Assembly (NCBI GenBank): GCA_036939975.1
Contig: JALLPB010000564.1
Location: 1 to 18,771 of the forward strand
DNA from: Cyclostephanos tholiformis
Lineage: Eukaryota > Bacillariophyta > Thalassiosirophyceae > Thalassiosirales > Thalassiosiraceae
DNA length: 18,771 nucleotides
Direction: 5' to 3'
A program made the translations under genes and the position numbers. Position 1 is the first letter of the stretch; each line of letters opens with the position of its first letter. Of this stretch, positions 1-7,556 are shown piece by piece. The notes under the pieces are model-generated. The model was not told the DNA's origin, did no database searches, and saw nothing but the letters and a program-made list of their open reading frames with translations.

Positions 1-40
1 TTTTTTGCACCTTCGCTGAAAACACACTTTTCGTTCCTCT

Positions 41-66
41 CGAGGCTTGCAGTGGAACGTTTTTTG
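41..66 (+). repeat. Left terminal inverted repeat
   Basis: The sequence begins CGAGGCTTGCAG and continues TGGAACGTTTTTTG. The reverse complement of 4500-4526 begins CGAGGCTTACAG and continues CTCCGGAACGTTTTT. The two arms differ by one transition and a 3-base length difference before the shared GGAACGTTTTT block. The arms face inward around the two transposon genes. A CTCGAG palindrome (39-44) overlaps the outer edge. No matching direct repeat was found outside the arms. Confidence 0.65.
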
Positions 67-367
67 TAGTACGTTTTTGTGTCTATGAGCGTAGGAATTG
101 GTTTCGCCCTAGCTTCTCTTCATTGTCTACATTGCCGGCATCGGTGGTTCTTTTAATAGATGCCGGCAGCCATCATATGCCCACCTTGCGGTCCCCTCCC
201 ATTCCCTCAAAGATCTGGCTTGCACGTACGCAAACTGGGGGGGGGGGTCTATTTGCGACTTGTGTGGCACGGCTCGTCGTACTAGTTGGCGGCCAGCGCT
301 GTTGACTCGAGCCGAGCCTCCTCCTCCGCCGCCGGTCGTTGACGTTCCCGTCGACCGACACGCAGCT
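67..367 (+). promoter_or_regulatory. 5' region of the transposon zinc-finger gene
   Basis: This stretch should hold the promoter and 5' leader of the plus-strand gene. It contains a second ACGTTTTTGTG motif (71-81), a 10-bp-stem inverted repeat (133-142 with 159-168) and an 11-base G run (237-247). The gene's reading frame is open from 113 but has no in-frame ATG before 368. An ATG at 177 lies in another frame and reads into the G run. No clear TATA box was seen. Confidence 0.4.
133..168. repeat. Inverted repeat, 10-bp arms
   Basis: TGCCGGCATC at 133-142 pairs perfectly with GATGCCGGCA at 159-168 across a 16-base spacer. In RNA this would be a GC-rich hairpin in the leader of the zinc-finger gene. 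In DNA it could be a dimeric protein site near the transposon end. The role is unknown. Confidence 0.6.
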
Positions 368-2617
368 ATGCAGGACCCTTCTGCCGCAGCAGCTGCTAGT
401 AGTTGTAGGGCCAGCGGGAAGTATGCTCGTGCAGGCCAAAAACGCGACCAATCTCGGGCAGCGGTCGTCTCTGCGGTTGGTCAGCAGAATCGACCACCTC
501 TTCCTCCTTCTGATGCGTCCTTGTCCGAGAAGCGTGCTGCCGACCGTGCCCGCCTTCTTGCGGGTGTTGCCAAGAAGGGCGCTGGATCCAAGTCAGCACC
601 TAAGAGGGTGGGGGGTGGTGCAGCAGCTCCTGTTGCTGCGTCCACTCCAACGCAACTCTCTCGTTCTGAGAGGTACGCGATTCGGAGCGCCGAGAGGGAT
701 CAAGCTCAAGCCAGCGGCGAGCGTGCTGCCAAGGCGGCTCGTATACTTGCTTCCGCCAAGGCTGGTCAGCCAGGCCCTGTTGAGAAGCAGCTATCCTTTG
801 AGCTGTCCTCTTCCTCCTCTATGTCGCCTACGAACACTTTTGCTGTTGATGATCCCAGAGAGTTAGTTCGACATCAGAAGGATGCGGATGTCGATGTATT
901 GTCCGAGGAAGGTGTCGGCATGGTCAGTCCTCCATTTTTCTGTGCGGCTTCGATCACCTTTTGTCGTTGCCCTCGTCAATCGGGTGTTGACTCGCTGATG
1001 TGTGTTAACTGTGGCCTTCTCGCCCATGAGATGTGCACGGAGGTTTTGCCATTCGCCCTTTCGCCAGATCAAGATCGGTTGTCACTTTCGATTACCATCT
1101 CCTCTTCTGACTTGGACAGCGGTGGATTGAATCGGTACAATCAGCTATCGGATGAGGAGAGGATGAAGGCGGTAATCTGTGTTCTTTGCAACAATAGGTT
1201 GAAGGCGCTAAAGCAGCGCGGAGGATGTGTGGTACCGCGAGTGCAACCAAGCAAGCCCACCCACAAGAAGCGGGTGAAGGTATGCGCCGGAATCCTACAG
1301 GAGCTACGTCGTCTGGCTGCTTTTCAGTGCCAGATGTTCGTGTTTACTAATATCGAGAAGACTGGCAAGCAACAGCGCGATGTGATGGTTCGCGAGCAGT
1401 TTTATGGTTGTGATGCAAAAAATGTTAAGGGTGTATGCCAGCAGATTGTGGATGCGGACAACGCATTCAAGTTTCTGTACGATGTGGTGGAGGGAGAGAA
1501 TGGCGTCGAGTATGTCCTGAAGCCCCTGTTCCGTGGTAAGCAAGCAACCTGTGCTTTTGTTGCTGGTGTTGATATAACTGCAGCAATGATTGGCCGCTAC
1601 AAGTATGGCTGCGGGAAGGAGATGACTGGCCGGACAATTTGGGAAATGGGTCTCAAGGTTCACAAGTTTGTGAAAAAGGCCATGTCTTTGATTCCTCGAA
1701 TCGACTTTGTCCAGGTAGACAGGACAGGATGGGTCACTGGATTGGCGAGCGGCCGGACGCATCAGCAGTTATTTGATGCTATTGACAACGGTATGTTCAA
1801 ACTACTTGTCAAACAGAACAACTTAAATGTTTCCCCGAAAACCTCTCCGTCTTTTTCAACTCGAGGGGCCAGTGACAACAATAACGAAGATTCTGTGTCA
1901 GGCACTGCCACATTGGACGACGACGACGATGATGTTGTTGGTGGAATTGATCCAACTACTTTAACCGACGATCAGTGGAGTGAGATGGTTTCACGTTGGG
2001 ATCCGATGAATAGTGATATCGCTGCTCCGGATGGCTACTCCTGGTTTGGGAGGTATTCTTTTCTTTGCTTTGGCCCTGTGCGAGAGAAGGTGTATTTCTC
2101 CTCCACTCTTGCTCGCGGCGGGTCTACCGACATGACAGTTATTGAGCGGAAGGCTTGTAGTCGGACGGCGATGAGGAAGAACGAACGAGAGAGGGAGAAT
2201 GTTAACCGAGGCGCAGGTGGGGATGGCAGAGGTATGAACATAGGTGCAAAGATGAGTGCGGGCATCATTGCGCAGAATGAGGAGAGCGCCGTGCAGCAGG
2301 ATAGGAACCTGCGTGTTGTGTCGTTATCAAAGCAGATCGAGGCAGCAAGGGACTTGATGGGATTCAAGGAGCGGATGATGAATGCGATGGAAATGAACAT
2401 TGACGAAAAACGAATAGTGTTTAAGGAGATTAGTGATTTGATGGAAAAGATTACGTCTCTAACGGAGGAGATGAGGGCAGTCACAGATGCACCGCGTCAG
2501 GTGAACCCAATTGTAGATCAGGTGCTGCGTCACGCATCAACATCGATGGGTATCACCGCGAGGATGAACGCCTCTGATGAAGAGGAATTTGTATCGAGCA
2601 TATTGACGGATGGATAA
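368..2617 (+). CDS. Transposon-encoded PHD-like zinc-finger, coiled-coil protein
   Basis: I do not recognise this 749-residue protein by family. Counting from the ATG at 368, the N-terminal ~190 residues are basic, Ala/Ser-rich and of low complexity. A Cys/His cluster at about residues 199-274 (CxC, CxxC, x4, H, xx, C, then CxxC some 47 residues later) has the spacing of a C4HC3 PHD finger, except that the first pair is CxC. A region of about 300-560 with mixed hydrophobic content looks globular. An acidic Asp run at about 517-522 precedes a Trp-rich stretch. The C-terminus (about 645-705) is heptad-like and probably a coiled coil. The gene lies inside the transposon's inverted repeats and converges on the transposase, so a DNA- or chromatin-binding partner role in transposition is inferred. 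The frame is open upstream to 113 but its first ATG is at 368; an upstream exon cannot be excluded. Confidence 0.72.
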   Translation: MQDPSAAAAASSCRASGKYARAGQKRDQSRAAVVSAVGQQNRPPLPPSDASLSEKRAADRARLLAGVAKKGAGSKSAPKRVGGGAAAPVAASTPTQLSRSERYAIRSAERDQAQASGERAAKAARILASAKAGQPGPVEKQLSFELSSSSSMSPTNTFAVDDPRELVRHQKDADVDVLSEEGVGMVSPPFFCAASITFCRCPRQSGVDSLMCVNCGLLAHEMCTEVLPFALSPDQDRLSLSITISSSDLDSGGLNRYNQLSDEERMKAVICVLCNNRLKALKQRGGCVVPRVQPSKPTHKKRVKVCAGILQELRRLAAFQCQMFVFTNIEKTGKQQRDVMVREQFYGCDAKNVKGVCQQIVDADNAFKFLYDVVEGENGVEYVLKPLFRGKQATCAFVAGVDITAAMIGRYKYGCGKEMTGRTIWEMGLKVHKFVKKAMSLIPRIDFVQVDRTGWVTGLASGRTHQQLFDAIDNGMFKLLVKQNNLNVSPKTSPSFSTRGASDNNNEDSVSGTATLDDDDDDVVGGIDPTTLTDDQWSEMVSRWDPMNSDIAAPDGYSWFGRYSFLCFGPVREKVYFSSTLARGGSTDMTVIERKACSRTAMRKNERERENVNRGAGGDGRGMNIGAKMSAGIIAQNEESAVQQDRNLRVVSLSKQIEAARDLMGFKERMMNAMEMNIDEKRIVFKEISDLMEKITSLTEEMRAVTDAPRQVNPIVDQVLRHASTSMGITARMNASDEEEFVSSILTDG

Positions 2618-2637
2618 TCTAAGTAGAATCTAAGTAG
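2616..2637. repeat. 11-bp tandem duplication between convergent genes
   Basis: AATCTAAGTAG occurs twice head to tail at 2616-2626 and 2627-2637. The first copy overlaps the stop codon of the zinc-finger gene. The remaining spacer to the transposase stop at 2663 is AT-rich and probably holds overlapping 3' processing signals for both genes. Confidence 0.8.
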
Positions 2638-2662
2638 CGAAGTTAGAATTAAATAATCTATT

Positions 2663-4246
2663 TCAGTTCTTGGATGGCCAAACTAAGTCATTACGATGGA
2701 ACGATATATCAAAATGTTCGACCAATCTCTTCCGGAATTCAGCTAGAGTAAGATTAGATACACTACTCCGCATGAGCATATTCGTTCGCTCTGCCGATAC
2801 CATTTCTTCGCCCGTAACGTCCTCACCCGGTCCCATGCCAGACAAATCATAATTCCGGGGATCAAGATTAGTCGATAAACGTGATATTGCATTGGGAATA
2901 TCTTCCCTAACACCATCCAAGTCCAGGTTGCCCAGCGGCCCTTCCCAATCGCTATGAATTATTCGCACACCATTTTCCCAGACTGAAGAGATTCCGTCAA
3001 TATCCAGCAGCCAGTTGTGCAATGCACAGCACGTCTTCCAGACGTCATCCACCTTCATGACTCCCCAGAGACGAATTCCTGTCTTCAACACACGGAAGCG
3101 GCCCTTCAGAATTCCGAAGGTGCACTCAACATCCTTCCTCATCGACTCCAACCATTTCGACCAACGAATTTCACTGATCTGATTTGTCATTGTCATCGGC
3201 GGCACTGTGCATGACCAATCGAGGTACCCATTATCCACGAGAAGATATACGCCGTTATACGACGTTGTTCTAATATTTCCAACACTATCACGAGAGAGCA
3301 ATTCAAACGTATTTTCACGTAATATAGTCGATTCTCGAATCGCCACAATAAACTCGTCCAATCTCACCATTGTTTGGTCATTCCAACGTCCAGGCCCCCC
3401 ACTTGTTGTATGGAGAATTCGACGGCGATGATTGCACGTCAAGTTGAACGTGCGCGTGGTGTGGCTGGACTTAGGCCCGAGGTGGTTGTTCTTCAAATTG
3501 TACTCACATCGCTCGGTTGTAATGTGCGTGCAATCTGCTGAACCAACACACCCGGGAAAGCCAGCGGCAGCGTACTCCTGCATATTGGACCTAGCCTCGT
3601 CTACGCAAACTGGGGCAACAACGTACCGTTCAAACAGAACAGTACTCCCGAATTCAATGAAACGATGGAGAAAAACACGATGAACGTCATGATTGATGGC
3701 CGTCGACTCCTCTAAATCATCGAACGTCCAGCCACGCCCTAAGTATCGCAACGCGCCGAGAACGAGCAACTCCACAGGAGAACTCTTCTTTCCATTTTTT
3801 TTATGACCGCACCAACGATCGAAAATTGGATGAGACCTCACGGCATCGACAAGTTCGAGATAAGAAGGGTAGGGCAGCCGAAACCTCATGCGAAACTTCT
3901 CCATCATCCGCACGTCCGACGAAATCAAAATATTCGACACGTACATCACGTACCAAGATGACTCCTGAGGAGAAATAAGCTCCAAAGGACCATCATCTGT
4001 TGCCTTACGGGCCCAAACTCTCCTCGGAGAGCGTCTTCTTATCTCTCGAGGAGGCAGGTCACGATCAAGCGTCAGGAGATCGTCAACGGCATCAACACCA
4101 CTGAGCAAATCAGATACTGCCTCAGCAGCCCATCTGCGCTGAGAAATCAGCTCCTGCGCATGCTGTAGGAACTTGTCCACGTTAAAAGATCCGTCGGCAT
4201 CGTTTATACAATCAAGAATGCTTGTCCGGAGGACAGCGGACTCCAT
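2663..4246 (-). CDS. PIF/Harbinger-type DDE transposase
   Basis: This 527-residue protein matches the nuclear DDE transposases of the PIF/Harbinger superfamily (plant transposon protein / DDE_Tnp_4 type). Residues about 155-197 look like the helix-turn-helix region before the catalytic core. The catalytic acids are visible as D238 in SADCTH, D338 in LLVDNGY, and E374 in DVECTFGILKGRFRVL; that last block is the most diagnostic. A conserved ALHNWLL follows at about 408-414. The enzyme would excise and integrate the element by binding its inverted repeats. The start chosen is ATG at 4244-4246. The frame is open to 4555, but that extension runs through the hairpin and the terminal repeat and is probably not protein. 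All key residues are present with no frameshift, so the gene may still be functional. Confidence 0.88.
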   Translation of the reverse strand: MESAVLRTSILDCINDADGSFNVDKFLQHAQELISQRRWAAEAVSDLLSGVDAVDDLLTLDRDLPPREIRRRSPRRVWARKATDDGPLELISPQESSWYVMYVSNILISSDVRMMEKFRMRFRLPYPSYLELVDAVRSHPIFDRWCGHKKNGKKSSPVELLVLGALRYLGRGWTFDDLEESTAINHDVHRVFLHRFIEFGSTVLFERYVVAPVCVDEARSNMQEYAAAGFPGCVGSADCTHITTERCEYNLKNNHLGPKSSHTTRTFNLTCNHRRRILHTTSGGPGRWNDQTMVRLDEFIVAIRESTILRENTFELLSRDSVGNIRTTSYNGVYLLVDNGYLDWSCTVPPMTMTNQISEIRWSKWLESMRKDVECTFGILKGRFRVLKTGIRLWGVMKVDDVWKTCCALHNWLLDIDGISSVWENGVRIIHSDWEGPLGNLDLDGVREDIPNAISRLSTNLDPRNYDLSGMGPGEDVTGEEMVSAERTNMLMRSSVSNLTLAEFRKRLVEHFDISFHRNDLVWPSKN

Positions 4247-4341
4247 GATGCACGGTGGTCGGTAGAAGAGGAACAAATGGTCCTCACCCAGCCAGATGAG
4301 ACACATAGCAAGGAATCCAATACATCTCTGCAAAAGAGCAA

Positions 4342-4410
4342 AAAACGTCCCAGTCTCCGCCGGTACGTTTTGTGATTCACAAAACGTACCGGCGGAGACT
4401 GGGACGTTTT
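4342..4410. repeat. Near-perfect 69-bp palindrome (33-bp arms, 3-base loop)
   Basis: Bases 4342-4374 are perfectly complementary to 4378-4410, with ATT between them. The arms contain CCGGTACGTTTTGTG next to the loop and AAAACGTCCC at the base. It lies about 95 bp upstream of the transposase ATG and about 90 bp inside the right terminal repeat. It could be a binding site for the transposase or its partner, a cruciform, or the remnant of a nested insertion. The perfect match suggests recent origin or active maintenance. Confidence 0.92.
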
Positions 4411-4499
4411 GTGAAAAAAGCTGAAAAAGGCGACATTCGCCGATACCTAGCCAAAAATTCGCCAAACAGTACAAGCCTACATACGACAAAAAAAAGCAG

Positions 4500-4526
4500 A
4501 AAAACGTTCCGGAGCTGTAAGCCTCG
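4500..4526 (-). repeat. Right terminal inverted repeat
   Basis: Read on the minus strand this is CGAGGCTTACAG followed by CTCCGGAACGTTTTT, the partner of the left repeat at 41-66. It is followed on the plus strand by an AT-rich stretch leading to the dehydratase gene. No 3-bp target duplication was seen beside it. Confidence 0.65.
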
Positions 4527-4665
4527 GCCTTATTTATTATTAATACAGCCTCCAAAATTTAATACTAACGATAGTAGTGCTTCTCTTTTATTATCAGAAC
4601 TAACCCCCTCCTCCGGTGGTGCCACGAATCAATTCACCGATTACTCATCTTAATTCGCATCGAAT

Positions 4666-5929
4666 ATGAGTTCATCTTTCGTGCCCAACGACGAGGCTGA
4701 TTATATTCCTTGTAACATTCTCCTCACTGGAGGAGCAGGTGCGTTTGCATTGGGAGATGCGACAGTTCCGGGTGGCGATTGCCTTGTGTGTGCAGAGGAT
4801 GCGTTAGTGTTGCCGGTGGCTCGAATTAGCAGGAATGATGAGGTCTCTCATGATTTAATGTACCATTACCAATGGTGCTCCAATTTCTCGTCTTTACTCA
4901 GGATTCATCGGGTCTCATACGGCCATCCTCTTGGCGAAAAAGTACCCTCATTACAAGGTAGTCGTCTACGACAAACTCGACTACTGCTCCTGCCTCGCCA
5001 ACCTCGGGGAAATCGCCCGCCTCAAAAACTTCAAATTCGTCAAGGGTGATATTTGCAGTCCCGACCTCGTATCCTACGTCATGACCGAGGAGAAGATCGA
5101 CACGGTCATGCACTTCGCGGCTCAGACGCACGTGGATAACTCGTTCGGTAACTCGTTCAATTTCACCCAAAGTAACATCATGGGGACCCACGTTATGCTC
5201 GAGGCGGCCAAGTGCCACAAGGGGATTAGACGTTTTATCCACGTTTCAACGGATGAGGTGTATGGGGAGGGAGAAACGTTCGAAACGGAGGCGATGAAGG
5301 AGGAGCACGTGTTGGAACCCACCAATCCCTACGCCGCCACGAAGGCAGGGGCGGAGTTTCTCGTGAAATCGTACCACCGATCGTTCAAGCTCCCCTGCGT
5401 CATCACCAGGGGTAATAATGTCTATGGTCCGCACCAATTTCCCGAGAAGTTGATCCCTAAGTTTACAAACCAACTCATGCGCGGTCGTCCCGTGACTCTG
5501 CATGGTGACGGGAGCAACACGCGCAACTTTTTGTTCGTCGAGGACGTGGCACGTGCGTTCGAGGTCATCCTTCACAAGGCTAGTCCTGGTATGATCCTCA
5601 ACATTGGGGGAGATAATGAAATCAGCAATCTGGAAGTTGCCAAGAGGCTTATTGGAATCCTCGGACTGAAGGATAAGGAGGAGGAGCTTATTACCTTCGT
5701 GCCGGATAGGAAGTTCAATGACTTGAGGTACACGATCAACAGTGGCAAATTGCACGAGCTTGGATGGAAAGAGGAGATGGACTGGGAGGAGGGGTTGCAG
5801 ACAACTGTGGAGTGGTATAAAAAGTATACCGGCAGGTTTGGTAACATTGAGGATGCACTCGTTGCGCATCCCCGCATCGGGGTAGCGCCTGGTGCAGGAG
5901 TCACAAATACGGATGACATCACTGGATGA
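4666..5929 (+). CDS. NDP-glucose 4,6-dehydratase (RmlB/TGDS/RHM-type), two exons
   Basis: Exons 4666-4738 and 4902-5929 encode 366 residues, close to the usual ~350 of single-domain enzymes. The family uses NAD to convert dTDP- or UDP-glucose to the 4-keto-6-deoxy sugar, the first step to rhamnose and other deoxysugars, in the cytosol. The splice restores the Rossmann motif GGAGFIGS (22-29). The catalytic triad region HVSTDEVYG holds T141, D142 and E143, and the Tyr-Lys pair YAATK is Y168/K172. RGNNVYGPHQFPEKLIP and HGDGSNTRNFLFVEDV are also typical of this subgroup. Whether the substrate is UDP- or dTDP-glucose cannot be read from the sequence; UDP-glucose is likelier in an alga. There is no epimerase/reductase domain, so the later rhamnose steps must be encoded elsewhere. 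The start ATG follows a transposon end by 139 bp. Confidence 0.9.
4739..4901 (+). other. Intron of the 4,6-dehydratase gene
   Basis: The intron begins GTGCGT and ends TTTACTCAG. It interrupts codon 25 after its first base, within the NAD-binding glycine motif. Removing it joins GGAG to FIGSH in frame, which is the conserved family sequence. Its length of 163 bp is longer than the two CAND1 introns. Confidence 0.9.
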
Positions 5930-6365
5930 GCACGAAAAGAACACATACGGATTGTTCAGAATATGAATTGTATTTGAGTAACTGATTCAGCAGTTAGCTA
6001 TCGTTGGATAGATCGTCAATCTGAAGGCGGGCGCGCACGGGGGGGGAAGGGGGGGTGGACATGTTTGTCGTATCTTGGGGTCGCAATGAGGTCATTCTAA
6101 TTTCAAATAAGAGGAAGGATTGAGTCTATAGCCGTCCTCCTCTCATTGTAAAAATTTTAATCACTTTCACCTCAGCTTTCTCATTTCGGCACAACTCTAA
6201 AAGCCCTGTCTCCTTACATAGCTAATTCTCCGTAACGCTTCCTATTGTTAGTTGCAGGTTTCTCGGTATTGTTTGTCATATTTGGGTGCTGAAGAATCCT
6301 CTGGTTACAGGATTGCATGAAATGAAACCGTGATATTGCAAGGTATGCCATGTTTACAATAAAAA
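5930..6365. other. Convergent intergenic region with two long G runs
   Basis: No gene was found here. The region separates the 3' ends of the dehydratase gene (+) and the J-domain gene (-) and must hold both 3' UTRs. An 8-G run, AA and a 7-G run at 6039-6055 form a strong G-quadruplex candidate. The rest is AT-rich with no long open frame. Confidence 0.7.
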
Positions 6366-6941
6366 TCACTTTCGCGATTTCTTCCGTCGTGTTTCCGACT
6401 TCATCACAGGAGCCCTCTCTCCCCCATGTTCCAAATACCCCGCAGGTGGCCGCAATTTAGGTATCAATCCACCATGTGCGGCGAAGAATGATCTCCAGTG
6501 ATGTGCTGCATCTGTGTTCCCCGTCAACCAACGACGGAACATGGGGTTTTGTTTGGATTCCTCGACAATCTCGGCTGGTAGTCCCAGCTTAGCGTGACAT
6601 GCCAGACGATACTCCTCGTCCTCGCTGATGCTAACAATGTTAGCCAATTCTTCCTTGCTGAATTGGGAACTATGGTCCCCGCCAAGAAGATGTTCGTAGG
6701 CTTCCGTGATATCACGAAAATCTAGAGATGAGTCGCTGTCTCCGTCTCCACCCGATTGCTGCGGCCGAACCACATCCGGATGGCACCGTTTCGCAGCTTC
6801 GTAATAAGCATGACGAAGCTCGCGGATGGAAAATTTTTCGTCTTCGGCGAAACCCAACAAAGATTTCGCTGCCGAAGTAGAAATGCCGCGATTTAACAAC
6901 CTTAACGTAGGGGTAAATCGAAGGGAGAGGGAGAGTGACAT
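6366..6941 (-). CDS. J-domain (DnaJ-like) co-chaperone, probably mitochondrial
   Basis: This 191-residue protein has a J domain at about residues 27-88 with the invariant HPD at 54-56 (KRCHPDVV), so it should stimulate ATP hydrolysis by an Hsp70. There is no Gly/Phe region, zinc-binding domain or DnaJ C-terminal domain, so it is a type III (DnaJC) protein. The first ~25 residues are rich in Ser, Leu and Arg with no acids (MSLSLSLRFTPTLRLLNRGI), as in a mitochondrial presequence. Residues about 95-175 form a second conserved-looking unit, including LGLPAEIVEES and NPMFRRWLTG, which I cannot name. The first ATG in the frame is at 6939-6941; the frame is open somewhat further upstream but only with a TTG. 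The C-terminus is basic (RRKKSRK). Confidence 0.85.
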   Translation of the reverse strand: MSLSLSLRFTPTLRLLNRGISTSAAKSLLGFAEDEKFSIRELRHAYYEAAKRCHPDVVRPQQSGGDGDSDSSLDFRDITEAYEHLLGGDHSSQFSKEELANIVSISEDEEYRLACHAKLGLPAEIVEESKQNPMFRRWLTGNTDAAHHWRSFFAAHGGLIPKLRPPAGYLEHGGERAPVMKSETRRKKSRK

Positions 6942-7556
6942 GACCTCGTCGTTTTCCAATATGATGCTCAAGTTCTCCCATTCCTTTGACCAATTTTGTT
7001 TGAAGTGATTTGAGCGTACGTGCTAACACCCAAAAAATTTAATGGCGGGAACTCGAAGATAATCCTCCTCCGGCGGCAGCAGGGCGGCCCGCCGCCCCCC
7101 GCCCGGTCCGCCCCGGGCCCTCCCTATGGTACCATAAACTACCTACCTCGGCGTCGCGTCGACGGCGTCCATTCCAACCTCCCCCCCTGGTAAAGATTAA
7201 CCAAATTTTTCCCCACGACTCCTCAATTTGCAATCGATTGACATTATTCAATATCCCATTCCCTGATAGAAAGGTGCGTCGGGGCTGTGGTCGAGAATTG
7301 CCACGATTGTCATCATAACCGTCGCAGCCTTGGTGCCAACATATCGTAGCGAGTCGCCGCAGCCATCGCTTGCGGTGGTTAGAATGTTTTCACAAATAAT
7401 GATCACAAATGAAAACTGATTTTTCATGACAAAATAATTTCTCATTTCTTTTGATATGTGGAGTCCGCTTTGATTATCTGTGCCTCACTCATGTCATTCT
7501 CCCCGATTTGATTACCTGCCTCTAGAAATTATCCTGTTATTAGTAATTATAAAACC
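6942..7556. promoter_or_regulatory. Divergent promoter region of the J-protein and CAND1 genes
   Basis: No gene is supported here. The region separates two genes read outward, so it holds both promoters. Visible elements are GGCGGGAA at 7044-7051, which resembles an E2F site; a strongly GC-rich island at about 7065-7125 inside AT-rich sequence; and a perfect 12-bp palindrome TATGGTACCATA at 7125-7136. Near CAND1 the sequence is AT-rich and ends ATAAAACC before the ATG. Minus-strand open frames of 65-70 codons in this stretch look like chance. Confidence 0.5.

Larger units (their letters stand above)
41..4526. mobile_element. PIF/Harbinger-like DNA transposon with two convergent genes
   Basis: The element is bounded by imperfect terminal inverted repeats (41-66 and 4500-4526). 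It encloses a DDE transposase on the minus strand and a large zinc-finger protein on the plus strand, whose stop codons lie 45 bp apart. PIF/Harbinger elements are known to carry two genes, a DDE nuclease and a DNA-binding partner usually of the Myb/SANT type. Here the partner shows no recognisable Myb domain. Both genes are long and uninterrupted, so this may be an intact copy. I could not identify the 3-bp TWA target duplication typical of the superfamily at the repeat edges. The true ends may therefore lie a few bases away, or even left of base 1. The transposase family is well supported; the exact boundaries are inferred. Confidence 0.72.

Noticed and set aside
260..367. Start of the zinc-finger protein at 260
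   Set aside because: The codon is TTG, which is unlikely as a eukaryotic start. The first in-frame ATG is at 368.
2035..2484. Minus-strand frame of 149 codons inside the zinc-finger gene
   Set aside because: It is antisense to a coherent 749-residue protein, is hydrophobic by chance of the codon complement, and has no family resemblance.
4247..4555. N-terminal extension of the transposase by 103 residues
   Set aside because: The frame is open, but it runs through the right terminal repeat and the perfect hairpin, encoding a mirrored repetitive segment. The downstream ATG at 4244-4246 gives a normal-length transposase.
5246..5946. Long minus-strand frames opposite the dehydratase gene
   Set aside because: They are antisense to a gene with clear catalytic motifs and show no recognisable protein features themselves.
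7039..7445. Two minus-strand frames of 65-70 codons upstream of CAND1
   Set aside because: They are short, low-complexity or AT-rich, without motifs, and lie in the divergent promoter region.
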